From NCBI RefSeq assembly GCF_900105995.1, contig NZ_LT629785.1, positions 1 through 64,000 of the forward strand: a stretch of 64,000 nucleotides of DNA, written 5' to 3'. Source of the DNA: Pseudomonas pohangensis. GTDB taxonomy: Bacteria > Pseudomonadota > Gammaproteobacteria > Pseudomonadales > Pseudomonadaceae. The notes under the pieces were generated by a model that ran no database searches, was not told the DNA's origin, and saw only the letters and a program-made list of their open reading frames with translations. Positions 7,415 to 16,142 of this stretch are shown here, one piece after another; positions within the stretch are counted from its first letter, which is position 1, and the number at the start of each line of letters is the position of its first letter. The position numbers and the translations under genes are program-made.

Positions 7415-9784
7415 ATGGATAAGAAGTCGCTTACCGAGCGGGACATCTGCACCAAGTTCATCACGCCAGCGATCCAGCAGGCTGGCTGGGATATCCAGAG
7501 GCAGGTGCTTGAAGAGTTCGGCTTCACAGCTGGGCGCATCGTGGTGCGTGGCAAGCTGCACAGCCGTGGCGAACGCAAGCGTGCTGACTACCTGCTCAGC
7601 TACCACAAGAACATGCCGCTGGCGGTGATTGAAGCCAAGGACAACAAGCACTCCCTTGGTGCCGGTATGCAGCAGGCACTCGGCTATGCCGACACCCTGG
7701 ACGTGCCCTTCGTGTTCTCCAGTAATGGCGATGGCTTTCTCTTCCATGACCGCAGCGGCACCGGCAGCCAGATAGAAACTGAGCTTAACCTCGATCAGTT
7801 CCCCAGCCCTGAAGAACTCTGGCAGCGCTACTGCCAATGGAAAGGCTTGCACGGGCAGGCGCAGAAGAACATCGAAGCACCGTATTACGACGACGGCTCC
7901 GGCCGCACGCCGCGCTATTACCAGATCAACGCCATCAACCGCACCGTGGAAGCCGTGGCTCATGGGCAGGATCGCATCCTGCTGGTCATGGCCACCGGCA
8001 CCGGCAAGACCTACACCGCCTTCCAGATCATCTGGCGGCTGTGGAAGTCCAAGCAGAAGAAACGCATCCTGTTTCTCGCTGACCGCAACATTCTGGTCGA
8101 CCAGACCAAGAACAACGACTTCAAACCGTTCGGTCAGGCGATGACCAAGATCGCCAAACGCCAGATCGATACGTCCTATGAGATCTACCTGTCGCTCTAT
8201 CAGGCCGTCACCGGCACTGAAGAAGAGATGAACATCTATAAGCAGTTCTCCCCCGACTTCTTTGATCTGATCGTGATCGACGAATGCCATCGTGGCAGCG
8301 CTGCCGAAGACTCCGCCTGGCGCGAGATTCTCGACTACTTTTCCAGCGCTACCCATGTCGGCCTCACCGCCACGCCGAAAGAAACCAAAGAGGTTTCCAG
8401 CATCACCTACTTTGGTGACCCGGTGTACAGCTACACCCTCAAGCAGGGCATCGAAGACGGCTTTCTCGCGCCCTACAAAGTGGTGCGCATCGACTTCGAC
8501 AAAGATCTGCAAGGCTGGCGGCCACCCAAGGGAATGCTCGACAAGAATGGCGAGCTGATCGAAGACCGCATCTACAACCTCAAGGACATGGATCGCACTC
8601 TGGTCATCGAAGCGCGCACCCAGCTGGTGGCGCAGAAAGTTACCGAGTTTCTCAAGGCCAGCGACCCGTTCCAGAAAACCATTATCTTCTGCGACGACAT
8701 CAACCATGCCGAGCGTATGCGTCAGGCCCTGGTCAACCTCAACCCGGAGCGCGTGGCCGAGAACCGCAAATACGTCATGCGTATCACCGGCGATGACCAG
8801 GAAGGCAAAGCCGAGCTGGATAACTTCATCAACCCCGAAGAGCGCTACCCGGTCATCGCCACCACCAGCAAGCTGATGACCACCGGCGTCGATGCGCAGA
8901 CCTGCAAACTGATCGTGCTCGACCAGCACATCAAGTCGATGACCGAGTTCAAACAGATCATCGGGCGTGGCACCCGCATCAACGAGGACTTCGGTAAATA
9001 CTGGTTCACCATCATGGACTTCAAGAAAGCCACCGAGCTGTTTGCCGATCCGGCTTTTGATGGCGAGCCAGTGGTGATCTACGCTCCCGAAGGCGGTGAC
9101 TCCCCGGTTCCGCCAGATGACGCCATCGAGGGTGATGGTATTACCGCTGGCGTTGGGCCAGAAAACGATCCGCTTGACGATCAAGAGGGTGGCAGCAAGC
9201 GCATCAAGTACTTCATCGACAATCTGCCGATCTACGTCATTGCCGAGCGTGTGCAGTATTACGGCCCGGACGGACGACTGATTACCGAATCGCTGCACGA
9301 CTACACCCGCGCCTGCGTGCACAAGCAGTTCGCCTCGCTGGATGACTTCCTGCGGCGCTGGAGCGATGCCGAGCAGAAGAAAGCCATCATCGACGAACTG
9401 GCAGCTCAAGGCGTGATGTGGGAAGCCCTGGCTGAAGAAGTGGAAAAGAAACAGGGCCAGCCGCTCGATCCGTTCGACCTGATCTGCCACGTGGCCTTCG
9501 ACCAGCCGGCGCTGTCGCGCAAGGAGCGCGCCGAGCAGGTGAAAAAGCGCAACTACTTCGCCAGATATTCCGGTGCTGCCCGCCAGGTGCTGGAAGCACT
9601 GCTGGATAAATACGCCGACACCGGCATCGAGCACATTGAAGACATCAAGATTCTCCAGCTCGATCCCTTCAGCCAGATTGGAGCACCCATGGAGCTGGTC
9701 AAGGCGTTCGGTGGCAAGGCCGGCTACAACAAGGCCATCCATGAACTGGAAGACCAGCTCTACGCCAGCGAAATCAGCGCATGA
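7415..9784 (+). CDS. hsdR: Type I restriction enzyme, endonuclease/translocase subunit R
   Basis: This 789-residue protein is the motor and nuclease subunit of a type I restriction complex. The N-terminal nuclease part has Asp in RADYLLSY and EAK in LAVIEAKDNKH (about residues 53-75). Superfamily 2 helicase motifs follow: ATGTGKT (193-199), DECHRGSA, GLTATP, and QIIGRGTRINEDFGKYW. The C-terminal part has the HsdM/HsdS-assembly region typical of the EcoEI-like (type IB) group, whose R subunits are near this length. It is first in the operon hsdR-HTH-nucleotidyltransferase-hsdM-hsdS. GGGGTT stands before the ATG. A long antisense open frame over the whole gene is a codon-bias shadow. Confidence 0.93.
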   Translation: MDKKSLTERDICTKFITPAIQQAGWDIQRQVLEEFGFTAGRIVVRGKLHSRGERKRADYLLSYHKNMPLAVIEAKDNKHSLGAGMQQALGYADTLDVPFVFSSNGDGFLFHDRSGTGSQIETELNLDQFPSPEELWQRYCQWKGLHGQAQKNIEAPYYDDGSGRTPRYYQINAINRTVEAVAHGQDRILLVMATGTGKTYTAFQIIWRLWKSKQKKRILFLADRNILVDQTKNNDFKPFGQAMTKIAKRQIDTSYEIYLSLYQAVTGTEEEMNIYKQFSPDFFDLIVIDECHRGSAAEDSAWREILDYFSSATHVGLTATPKETKEVSSITYFGDPVYSYTLKQGIEDGFLAPYKVVRIDFDKDLQGWRPPKGMLDKNGELIEDRIYNLKDMDRTLVIEARTQLVAQKVTEFLKASDPFQKTIIFCDDINHAERMRQALVNLNPERVAENRKYVMRITGDDQEGKAELDNFINPEERYPVIATTSKLMTTGVDAQTCKLIVLDQHIKSMTEFKQIIGRGTRINEDFGKYWFTIMDFKKATELFADPAFDGEPVVIYAPEGGDSPVPPDDAIEGDGITAGVGPENDPLDDQEGGSKRIKYFIDNLPIYVIAERVQYYGPDGRLITESLHDYTRACVHKQFASLDDFLRRWSDAEQKKAIIDELAAQGVMWEALAEEVEKKQGQPLDPFDLICHVAFDQPALSRKERAEQVKKRNYFARYSGAARQVLEALLDKYADTGIEHIEDIKILQLDPFSQIGAPMELVKAFGGKAGYNKAIHELEDQLYASEISA

Positions 9785-9824
9785 CGGCGGCAGCATTGAC
9801 AGCAGCAATATCAGCCGGCCAAAC

Positions 9825-9849
9825 TGTCCTTTGTCCACGGACAGTGGAC
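9825..9849. promoter_or_regulatory. Inverted repeat before the HTH gene
   Basis: Nested inverted repeats are visible: GTCCAC (9833-9838), GGACA, GTGGAC (9844-9849), with TGTCC at 9825-9829 also able to pair with the central GGACA. They lie between hsdR and the HTH-gene start at 9864. They could be an operator for that protein or an RNA structure that tunes expression inside the operon. No binding evidence is available. Confidence 0.4.
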
Positions 9850-9863
9850 GGAGAGCTCAAGCC

Positions 9864-10427
9864 ATGATGAAAGGCCAAGACATACTGCTGCTACTCAAGC
9901 TGGTAAGCCTGGAACACCAGCAGCAACACGCTGCCGGCCAGGCCGCCGAGCACTTCTCCATGCGTGCGCTGGAGCAGTCCACGGGCATCAGCAAATCCGA
10001 AGTGAGCAAAGCACTCAACCGCTGTGTGACTGCCGGGCTGGCCAAGCTGGAACGCAACACGGCTATCCCCCGCGCCAACACCCACGCTCTCAACGAGTTT
10101 CTCGGCCACGGCTTGAAGTATGTTTTTCCGGTCAAGCCAGGCCCCATGGCACGCGGTCTGGCCACGGCACACGCCGCGCCGGTACTGGCCGGCAAGTTGT
10201 TGTCCGGTGGCGAACACATCCATGTCTGGGAAGATGCCCAGGGCAGCGATATGGGCCAGGCGATTGAGCCGCTGTTCAAAAGCGCTCCCGGCGCTGCCCG
10301 CAAAGATGCCGAGCTCTACGCCATGCTCGCCCTGATAGACGCCATTCGTCTGGGCAACGAACGGGAGGCGAGCCTGGCCAGAACACTGCTGACGCAATAC
10401 CTGCGAGGCGCAGCGGATGGCAGCTGA
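9864..10427 (+). CDS. Helix-turn-helix protein, probable antitoxin/regulator inside the hsd operon
   Basis: This 187-residue cytosolic protein has a winged helix-turn-helix near residues 30-65 (FSMRALEQSTGISKSEVSKALNRC, then a wing-like GLAKL). The rest is alpha-helical with no catalytic motif. Its end overlaps the following nucleotidyltransferase gene by 11 bases. That pairing (small HTH protein, then nucleotidyltransferase) is the plan of AbiE-like toxin-antitoxin systems, where the HTH partner represses the promoter and counters the toxin. The upstream inverted repeat (9825-9849) fits an operator. The ATG at 9864 has GGAG ten bases upstream; the frame extends further up but inside hsdR. 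Confidence 0.65.
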   Translation: MMKGQDILLLLKLVSLEHQQQHAAGQAAEHFSMRALEQSTGISKSEVSKALNRCVTAGLAKLERNTAIPRANTHALNEFLGHGLKYVFPVKPGPMARGLATAHAAPVLAGKLLSGGEHIHVWEDAQGSDMGQAIEPLFKSAPGAARKDAELYAMLALIDAIRLGNEREASLARTLLTQYLRGAADGS

Positions 10428-11142
10428 GTGGCGCATACAGGAACAGATGCTGCAAACCGTGGCCGATGCCCTCGGCCCGGAGCTAGTGCGTCAGGTGGCC
10501 TTTGTCGGTGGTTGCACCACCGCGCTGCTGATTACCGATGCCTTCGCCCGCGAATCAGTACGCTTTACCGAAGATGTGGATGTCATCGTCCATGTGCTCG
10601 GTTACGGCAAATGGCAAGGCTTGCTCAGCGAGCTGCGTCAGCGCGGTTTTCGGGAGTCCCCCGAGGACGACATCATCTGCCGCATGCGCCTGCCCAACGC
10701 GCTGATCGGCCGCGATCTGCTGGTCGATTTCATGCCCGATGACGAGGCCATTCTCAACTTCACCAACCGCTGGTACCGCGATGCCCTGCGCAGCGCAACA
10801 GATCATGCACTGCCCTCCAGCACGCTGATCCGCGTGGTCACCCCCGGCTACTTTCTCGCCACCAAGCTGGAAGCCTATCGCGGCCGTGGACGCAACGACC
10901 CGCTGGCCAGCCGCGATATTGAAGACATCCTCGCCGTAGTGGACGGTCGCGACAGCCTGCAGAGCGAACTGCGCCAGGCCGAGCCTGCCTTGGGTCACTA
11001 CATCGCCCAGGGCATCACCGATCTGCTCGCCCACCGCGATTTTCCCTACGCCGTGCAAGCCGCCGCCCGCCAGCAGCAGGCACGCGAAGAACTCATTTTT
11101 CAGCGTCTGGAAGCCATCACCACGCTTCCTGCCGCCCACTAA
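10417..11142 (+). CDS. Nucleotidyltransferase, AbiEii-like probable toxin
   Basis: This 241-residue protein shows the minimal nucleotidyltransferase signature: GG at residues 31-32 (VGGCTTALL), then DVD with aspartates at 53 and 55 (FTEDVDVIV), and a third acidic strand DLLVDFMPDD. A later TPGYFLATKLEAYRGRGR resembles the helix with Lys seen in AbiEii/COG2253-type toxins, which can add nucleotides to tRNA acceptor ends. It is translationally coupled to the HTH gene and lies 11 bases before hsdM. Its location inside an hsd operon suggests that it acts if the restriction locus is disturbed, an inference only. Confidence 0.7.
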   Translation: MAAEWRIQEQMLQTVADALGPELVRQVAFVGGCTTALLITDAFARESVRFTEDVDVIVHVLGYGKWQGLLSELRQRGFRESPEDDIICRMRLPNALIGRDLLVDFMPDDEAILNFTNRWYRDALRSATDHALPSSTLIRVVTPGYFLATKLEAYRGRGRNDPLASRDIEDILAVVDGRDSLQSELRQAEPALGHYIAQGITDLLAHRDFPYAVQAAARQQQAREELIFQRLEAITTLPAAH

Positions 11143-11153
11143 CGGAAACCACC

Positions 11154-12623
11154 ATGTCCATCAGCTCAACCATCAAATCCATCCAGGACATCATGCGCAA
11201 AGACGTCGGCGTCGATGGCGACGCCCAGCGTATCGGCCAGCTGGTCTGGCTGCTGTTCCTGAAGATATTCGATGACCGCGAGCTGGAATGGGAGCTGCTG
11301 GACGATAACTACAAGTCGCCCATCCCCGAGAGCTGCCGCTGGCGCACCTGGGCGGCCGATGCGGAAGGCATGACCGGCGACGAGCTGAAAGAATTTGTCG
11401 ACGGCATGCTCTTCCCGACCCTGCAAAATCTCGGCGACTACAGCAATACGCCATCCGCCTTCGTGGTGCGCAGCGTGTTTGAAGACGCCTACAACTACAT
11501 GAAGTCCGGCCAGCTGCTGCGACAGGTGATCAACAAGATTCAGGAAGGCGTGGACTTCAACAAGGCCCAGGAACGCCACGAGTTCGGCAACCTCTACGAG
11601 CAACTGCTGCGCGACCTGCAAAACGCCGGCAACGCTGGCGAGTTCTACACCCCGCGCCCGGTTACCGAGTTCATGGTGCGCATGGTCGACCCCAAGCTGG
11701 ACGAAAAGGTCATGGACCCGGCCTGCGGTACGGGCGGCTTCCTCACCTGCGCCATCGAGCACAAGCGCAAGCACTACGTAAACACCGCCGAGGACGAACG
11801 CACCCTGCAGGCCAGCATCTTCGGCGTGGAGAAAAAGCCGCTGCCACACCTGCTGGCCACCACCAACATGATCCTGCATGGCATCGAAGTGCCGAACCAG
11901 ATACGCCACGACAACACCCTGAGCCGCCCGCTGATCAGCTGGACGCCCAAGGAGCGGGTCGACTGCATCGTCGCCAACCCGCCGTTCGGCGGCATGGAAG
12001 AAGACGGCATCGAGACCAACTTCCCGGCCACCTTCCGTACCAGGGAAACCGCCGACCTGTTTCTGGTGCTGATCATGCACCTGCTCAAAGACGGTGGTCG
12101 CGCCGCCGTGGTGCTGCCCGACGGCTTCCTGTTTGGCGAAGGCATCAAAAGCCGCATCAAGGAAAAGCTGCTCACCGAGTGCAACCTGCACACCATCGTT
12201 CGCCTGCCCAACGGCGTGTTCAACCCCTACACCGGCATCAAGACCAACCTGCTGTTCTTCACCAAGGGCATACCCACCAAGCAGGTGTGGTTCTACGAAC
12301 ACCAGTACCCGGCGGGCGTGAAGAGTTACAACAAAACCAAGCCCATGCGCATCGAAGAGTTCGAGGTCGAGCAAGCCTGGTGGGGCAACGAAGACGATGG
12401 CTTTGCCGCAAGGGTGGAGAACGAGTTCGCCTGGAAGGTCAGCGTCGAAGAACTGCAGGCGCGCAACTGGAACCTCGACTGCAAAAACCCGCATATCGGC
12501 GAACAGATCAGCCATGACCCGGACGAGTTGCTGCGCGACTACAACCAGATGCAGGCCGATATCACCCAGCTGCGCGACCAGCTCAAGGCGGTGCTGGCCG
12601 AAGCCCTGGAGCGGCAGGCATGA
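11154..12623 (+). CDS. hsdM: Type I restriction system DNA adenine methyltransferase subunit M
   Basis: This 489-residue N6-adenine methyltransferase modifies the host recognition site and forms the core of both the methylase and the restriction complex. The N-terminal HsdM helical domain is residues about 5-130. AdoMet-binding motif I is DPACGTGG (188-195), and catalytic motif IV is NPPFGG (from residue 275). A C-terminal helical stretch (MQADITQLRDQLKAVL) is the usual subunit-contact region. The stop overlaps the hsdS start (ATGA at 12620). Length and motif order fit the EcoEI-like family. Confidence 0.95.
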   Translation: MSISSTIKSIQDIMRKDVGVDGDAQRIGQLVWLLFLKIFDDRELEWELLDDNYKSPIPESCRWRTWAADAEGMTGDELKEFVDGMLFPTLQNLGDYSNTPSAFVVRSVFEDAYNYMKSGQLLRQVINKIQEGVDFNKAQERHEFGNLYEQLLRDLQNAGNAGEFYTPRPVTEFMVRMVDPKLDEKVMDPACGTGGFLTCAIEHKRKHYVNTAEDERTLQASIFGVEKKPLPHLLATTNMILHGIEVPNQIRHDNTLSRPLISWTPKERVDCIVANPPFGGMEEDGIETNFPATFRTRETADLFLVLIMHLLKDGGRAAVVLPDGFLFGEGIKSRIKEKLLTECNLHTIVRLPNGVFNPYTGIKTNLLFFTKGIPTKQVWFYEHQYPAGVKSYNKTKPMRIEEFEVEQAWWGNEDDGFAARVENEFAWKVSVEELQARNWNLDCKNPHIGEQISHDPDELLRDYNQMQADITQLRDQLKAVLAEALERQA

Positions 12624-14404
12624 CTGCGGGCAATAAATCCCCTCTCCCTCCGGGAGAGGGTCAGGGAGAGGGCAGCATTCTCTCGGCCAGCACCTTACTC
12701 ACCGACAACCTGCCACTGCTGGCCGGTGCGCCGAATGGCATCAAGAAGCTGCGTGAGCTGATTCTGGAACTGGCCGTGCGAGGCAAGTTGGTGGAGCAGG
12801 ATGTCAGCGATGAGCCGGCCAGTGAGTTGTTGAAGCGGATTGCAGTGGAAAAGGCGCGGTTGGTGGCTGAGGGGAAGATCAAGAAGCAGAAGCCCCTAGC
12901 GGATTCTGTAGAGCGCGTTCCTCCCGCTGATTTGCCAGAGAGCTGGGCATGGAGTTCTTTAAATGAGGTGGCTCTGGTCAATCCGAGAAACTCAGCAGAG
13001 GACTCCTTACCTGTCTCCTTTGTACCGATGACACTCATTGGTGTTCGATTCGATAGCGCTCATTCGCAAGAGCAACGTTTGTGGTCTGAGGTTAAGCAAG
13101 GTTTTACACATTTCGCTGAAGGTGACATTGGCGTAGCCAAAATCACACCCTGTTTTGAAAACAGCAAAGCCTGTGTTTTTTCAAACCTCACCAATGGGCT
13201 AGGTGCCGGTACAACCGAGCTCCACATCGTTCGCCCAATAAACGGCACCATTGACCCTCGTTATGTCTTGGCCTACTTGAAATCGCCTCAGTTTTTGACG
13301 GTTGGTGAAACCAAGATGACTGGTACTGCTGGACAGAAACGTTTGCCTAAAGATTTTGTCGAGGCCAATCCATTTCCACTTCCACCACTCGCCGAACAAC
13401 ACCGCATCGTCGCCAAAGTCGATGAACTGATGGCCCTGTGCGACCGTCTGGAAGTCCAGCAAACAGACGCCGCCAGCGCCCACGCCCAACTGGTGCAAGC
13501 CCTGCTCGGCAGCCTGACCCAAGCCAGCGATGCCACCGAGTTCGCCGCCAACTGGCAACGCCTCGCCGAACACTTCCACACCCTGTTCAACACCGAACCC
13601 AGCATCGACGCCCTCAAACAAACCCTCCTGCAACTGGCCGTCATGGGAAAACTCGTCCCCCAAGACCCCAGCGATGAGCCAGCAAGCGAACTGCTCAAGC
13701 GCATCCAAACTGAAAAACAGCGGTTACTTGTAGAGGGCAAGTCTCGTAAGCAAAAAGAACTATTATCGGAAAATATTCCTCTTCCACCTTATGGTGTTCC
13801 GAGCGGCTGGGAGTGGGAAATCTTAGATTCAATTTTGTACATCACTGGCGGGGTAACCCTTGGGCGTAAGCTCGCTGGGCGCAAGATGGTTTCCAAGCCA
13901 TATCTGCGTGTGGCCAACGTTCAACGCGGACACTTAGCGCTTGATGTGATGAAAGAGGTCGAGGTGCCAGAGGATGAGGTTTCCAAATACCTTCTTAAAA
14001 ATAGCGACCTTCTAATAACCGAGGGCGGTGATTGGGACAAAGTGGGCCGCACCGCTGTTTGGCGTGATGAATTGCCTGAATGTCTGCATCAGAACCATGT
14101 GTTTCGAGCTCGGGCGCTGACTGACGAATTTGAATCACGCTGGGCAGAGATGTATCTGAACTCGACAACTGCTAGGGATTACTTTGCAGGGTCATCAAAG
14201 CAAACGACCAATCTTGCGTCGATCAACATGACTCAGCTCCGTGCGTGCGCATTCCCAGTTCCGCCCCTCGCAGAACAACACCGCATCGTCGCCAAAGCCG
14301 ATGAGCTGATGGCCCTCTGCGACCAACTCAAAACCCAACTCAGCCAGGCACGCCAACTCAACGAACAGCTGGCCAGCACGCTGGTCGAGCAGGCCGTCGC
14401 CTGA
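12620..14404 (+). CDS. hsdS: Type I restriction system specificity subunit S
   Basis: This 594-residue protein has two target-recognition domains, each followed by a nearly identical conserved region: PPLAEQHRIVAKVDELMALC near residue 255 and PPLAEQHRIVAKADELMALC near 552. A second internal repeat pair is VRGKLVEQDVSDEPASELLK and VMGKLVPQDPSDEPASELLK. Each half therefore reads one part of a bipartite DNA site. The TRD stretches (about 13000-13350 and 13790-14250) are visibly more AT-rich than the conserved parts, as expected when recognition domains are swapped between strains. The first dozen codons after the ATG pass through a palindromic genomic repeat, so the N-terminus carries a foreign Ser-Pro-Leu-Pro-Pro-Gly-Glu-type extension. 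Confidence 0.93.
   Translation: MTAGNKSPLPPGEGQGEGSILSASTLLTDNLPLLAGAPNGIKKLRELILELAVRGKLVEQDVSDEPASELLKRIAVEKARLVAEGKIKKQKPLADSVERVPPADLPESWAWSSLNEVALVNPRNSAEDSLPVSFVPMTLIGVRFDSAHSQEQRLWSEVKQGFTHFAEGDIGVAKITPCFENSKACVFSNLTNGLGAGTTELHIVRPINGTIDPRYVLAYLKSPQFLTVGETKMTGTAGQKRLPKDFVEANPFPLPPLAEQHRIVAKVDELMALCDRLEVQQTDAASAHAQLVQALLGSLTQASDATEFAANWQRLAEHFHTLFNTEPSIDALKQTLLQLAVMGKLVPQDPSDEPASELLKRIQTEKQRLLVEGKSRKQKELLSENIPLPPYGVPSGWEWEILDSILYITGGVTLGRKLAGRKMVSKPYLRVANVQRGHLALDVMKEVEVPEDEVSKYLLKNSDLLITEGGDWDKVGRTAVWRDELPECLHQNHVFRARALTDEFESRWAEMYLNSTTARDYFAGSSKQTTNLASINMTQLRACAFPVPPLAEQHRIVAKADELMALCDQLKTQLSQARQLNEQLASTLVEQAVA
12640..12672. repeat. Palindromic intergenic-type repeat inserted in hsdS 5' coding region
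   Basis: CCCTCTCCC and GGGAGAGGG form a 9-bp hairpin (12640-12660), followed by a second partial copy of the right arm (CAGGGAGAGGG). Elements of this kind are common between genes in many proteobacteria. Here the element lies inside the open frame of hsdS, adding an N-terminal segment, and just after the hsdM-hsdS overlap, where an RNA hairpin could lower hsdS translation. Confidence 0.65.
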
Positions 14405-14439
14405 AATATTTCCCCAACAAGGACGTACAAGGAGTCCCG

Positions 14440-14988
14440 ATGCAATCCCCTGAACTGTCGCTGACCGGAAAACTGGATACCGGACTGGTACATGGCTTGT
14501 GTTTGCTACTGGCGGGCTTGAAAAACCTTGGCTTCTGGTTGTTGGGGCTCTTGGTGTTGGCAGAGTTGCCATTTGACTTTTTTGAATACGATGCAGGGTT
14601 ATGGGACCTTTCATGGGATGAGGTGAGTGTGACAGCGCTGATGTCCCTGCTGCTTGCGCGCCACCTGCATTATTGTCGCCATTTTGGTGTGGGCTTCTGG
14701 GCCGGATTGGCGCGCTTGCTTCTGGCGCTTGGGCGCATGGCTTCTTTCATTCTGATACTTGCCGGTGGCGTGTTAATCGCAACGCTGCAGATGGGCGATG
14801 CGAGTGAATGGTTACCCATATCTGCTCACGACGATCTCGTCGGAACACTGTTTTATTACGGCATGGTTCTGTTTGCCATATACCTTGCCGCGCCTGCTTC
14901 TCCTGCAAGGCCGGTTTCAGTAAATGAGGCTACGGCAACACGAATTGAACCCACACTGAATACAGCAGTTAAGGACGTCAGCTTGTGA
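14440..14988 (+). CDS. Predicted inner-membrane protein of unknown function
   Basis: I do not recognise this 182-residue protein. It has about three or four hydrophobic segments (near residues 18-45, 62-72, 88-115 and 135-150), consistent with an integral membrane protein, and a polar C-terminal tail. ACAAGGAGTCCCG gives a good ribosome site. Its stop overlaps the GTG start of the next gene (GTGA at 14985), so it is coupled to a secreted protein and then to a 255-residue protein. Confidence 0.65.
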   Translation: MQSPELSLTGKLDTGLVHGLCLLLAGLKNLGFWLLGLLVLAELPFDFFEYDAGLWDLSWDEVSVTALMSLLLARHLHYCRHFGVGFWAGLARLLLALGRMASFILILAGGVLIATLQMGDASEWLPISAHDDLVGTLFYYGMVLFAIYLAAPASPARPVSVNEATATRIEPTLNTAVKDVSL

Positions 14989-15329
14989 AGACACCATTGA
15001 TATACACGATTGTGTTGAGCGCCACATTAGCGGCTCCATCAGCATTTTCCGATGAGAGTGCCGCTTATCTGTTCCAGAGCTGTCAGGAAGTAATCAGCAT
15101 TTTTGCGCAATTCAATGAGCAAGATCCCTTGGCTCCCTTCACCACTTCGCGGGAGGAAGCAATGCGTGCCGGCTACTGCCAGGGTGTAGTCGATGAATAC
15201 CGGCGCCATCATTACCGGTGCTCAACTAATAATTGGTTCGAGCAAGCGCAAAAAATTGCTGAGGTAACCCCGAATTCGCCCGAGGCTAATGACCTAGAGC
15301 TTTTGCTGGAGCTTTCTTGTGCCCGTTGA
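14985..15329 (+). CDS. Small periplasmic protein, Rap1a/Tai-like
   Basis: This 114-residue protein begins with a clear Sec signal peptide (about residues 1-22, cut after APSAFS). The mature part has four cysteines and the pattern CQEV...AGYCQGVVDEY...CSTNNWFEQAQKIAEVTP...LLELSC. That resembles the Rap1a/Tai immunity fold, where a 'C-x-G-x-x-x-G' helix and a late Cys close a small helical bundle. Such proteins protect against peptidoglycan-amidase effectors of type VI secretion, but no effector is seen nearby. The GTG start overlaps the previous stop. Confidence 0.6.
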   Translation: MKTPLIYTIVLSATLAAPSAFSDESAAYLFQSCQEVISIFAQFNEQDPLAPFTTSREEAMRAGYCQGVVDEYRRHHYRCSTNNWFEQAQKIAEVTPNSPEANDLELLLELSCAR

Positions 15330-16086
15330 TAAGGCGCACTGGCCAGAATTAGCCAAGGTCTACGAGAACTTATTGTGCAGCGGTATCGGTTTGGCCAAGC
15401 CGTTGAAGCAGCATGGCAAGCTGGTAGACAGCTTGAAAACACTGGTTAACGCTTTGAGCCCCTCCACCAAAAAAAAGGATGAGGTGTATCGGTACCCCGA
15501 TAGAACTAAAACCATCATTATCCAGTTGGATTGGGCTCCTCTGGGCATTGGCCCAGAAAGTCGGAATCGCGTAAGAATCAACCCGGACCATATAACTCTT
15601 TTGTGGAATGCCATTCTTTTACAGGGTGTATTTGGTGAGCCCAAGCTCGTTGCTGAATTTCTGAAACCCACTGCCAATCGACAGCCTTTAGTCGACTGGG
15701 CCAGACAGTTATTTCTGGAGCGACAGACTGTCGCCGGACTTGGGTTTCTGCGACAGAGACTTCTGGAATTTTTAGATCGCCTGCCAGTAGCCAATCTAAA
15801 CCAGGAGCGCCTGCCCAACCCTTTCGCCGACACACTTCCACAAATGGGGCTGGGGCATCTTCATGGCAACCTGTTGAGAGCCTTGGCTACGCAAACTGCT
15901 GCACTTTCCCTGGGTGACAGCATGATGGCGCACTATCTCAGTGGCGATTTGGAGCAGGCGTATGCGAAAGCTTGTGAACTGGAAACGCAGAACGAGTTGC
16001 TTCTGCAATACCGTGACCTGATCAGTAAGGAGTATCAGGAGCGCAAAGGGTTTCACGATTTTCTGCGTGGTCTTCGTAAAATGTAG
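15319..16086 (+). CDS. Hypothetical protein, third gene of a coupled operon
   Basis: I do not recognise this 255-residue protein. It is soluble in appearance, with a Lys-rich stretch near residues 48-54 (STKKKDE), a mixed central region (TIIIQLDWAPLGIGPESRNRV) and a helical C-terminal half with several Leu/Gln-rich helices. It starts with a GTG at 15319 that overlaps the end of the Rap1a-like gene; GGAG lies seven bases upstream. The overlap means that the membrane protein, secreted protein and this protein are made together. Confidence 0.55.
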   Translation: MPVDKAHWPELAKVYENLLCSGIGLAKPLKQHGKLVDSLKTLVNALSPSTKKKDEVYRYPDRTKTIIIQLDWAPLGIGPESRNRVRINPDHITLLWNAILLQGVFGEPKLVAEFLKPTANRQPLVDWARQLFLERQTVAGLGFLRQRLLEFLDRLPVANLNQERLPNPFADTLPQMGLGHLHGNLLRALATQTAALSLGDSMMAHYLSGDLEQAYAKACELETQNELLLQYRDLISKEYQERKGFHDFLRGLRKM

Positions 16087-16142
16087 GCAGCTTGTGGAAT
16101 CCACAAATCAACACTGGCTTCGTCATCACAACGGAGTCAGTC

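Noticed and set aside
7295..9838. 847-residue antisense open frame over hsdR
   Set aside because: It is the exact shadow of a GC-rich gene with clear restriction motifs on the plus strand; its translation has no recognisable motif.
11166..12515. 449-residue antisense open frame over hsdM
   Set aside because: Shadow of codon bias; the plus strand has DPACGTGG and NPPFGG.
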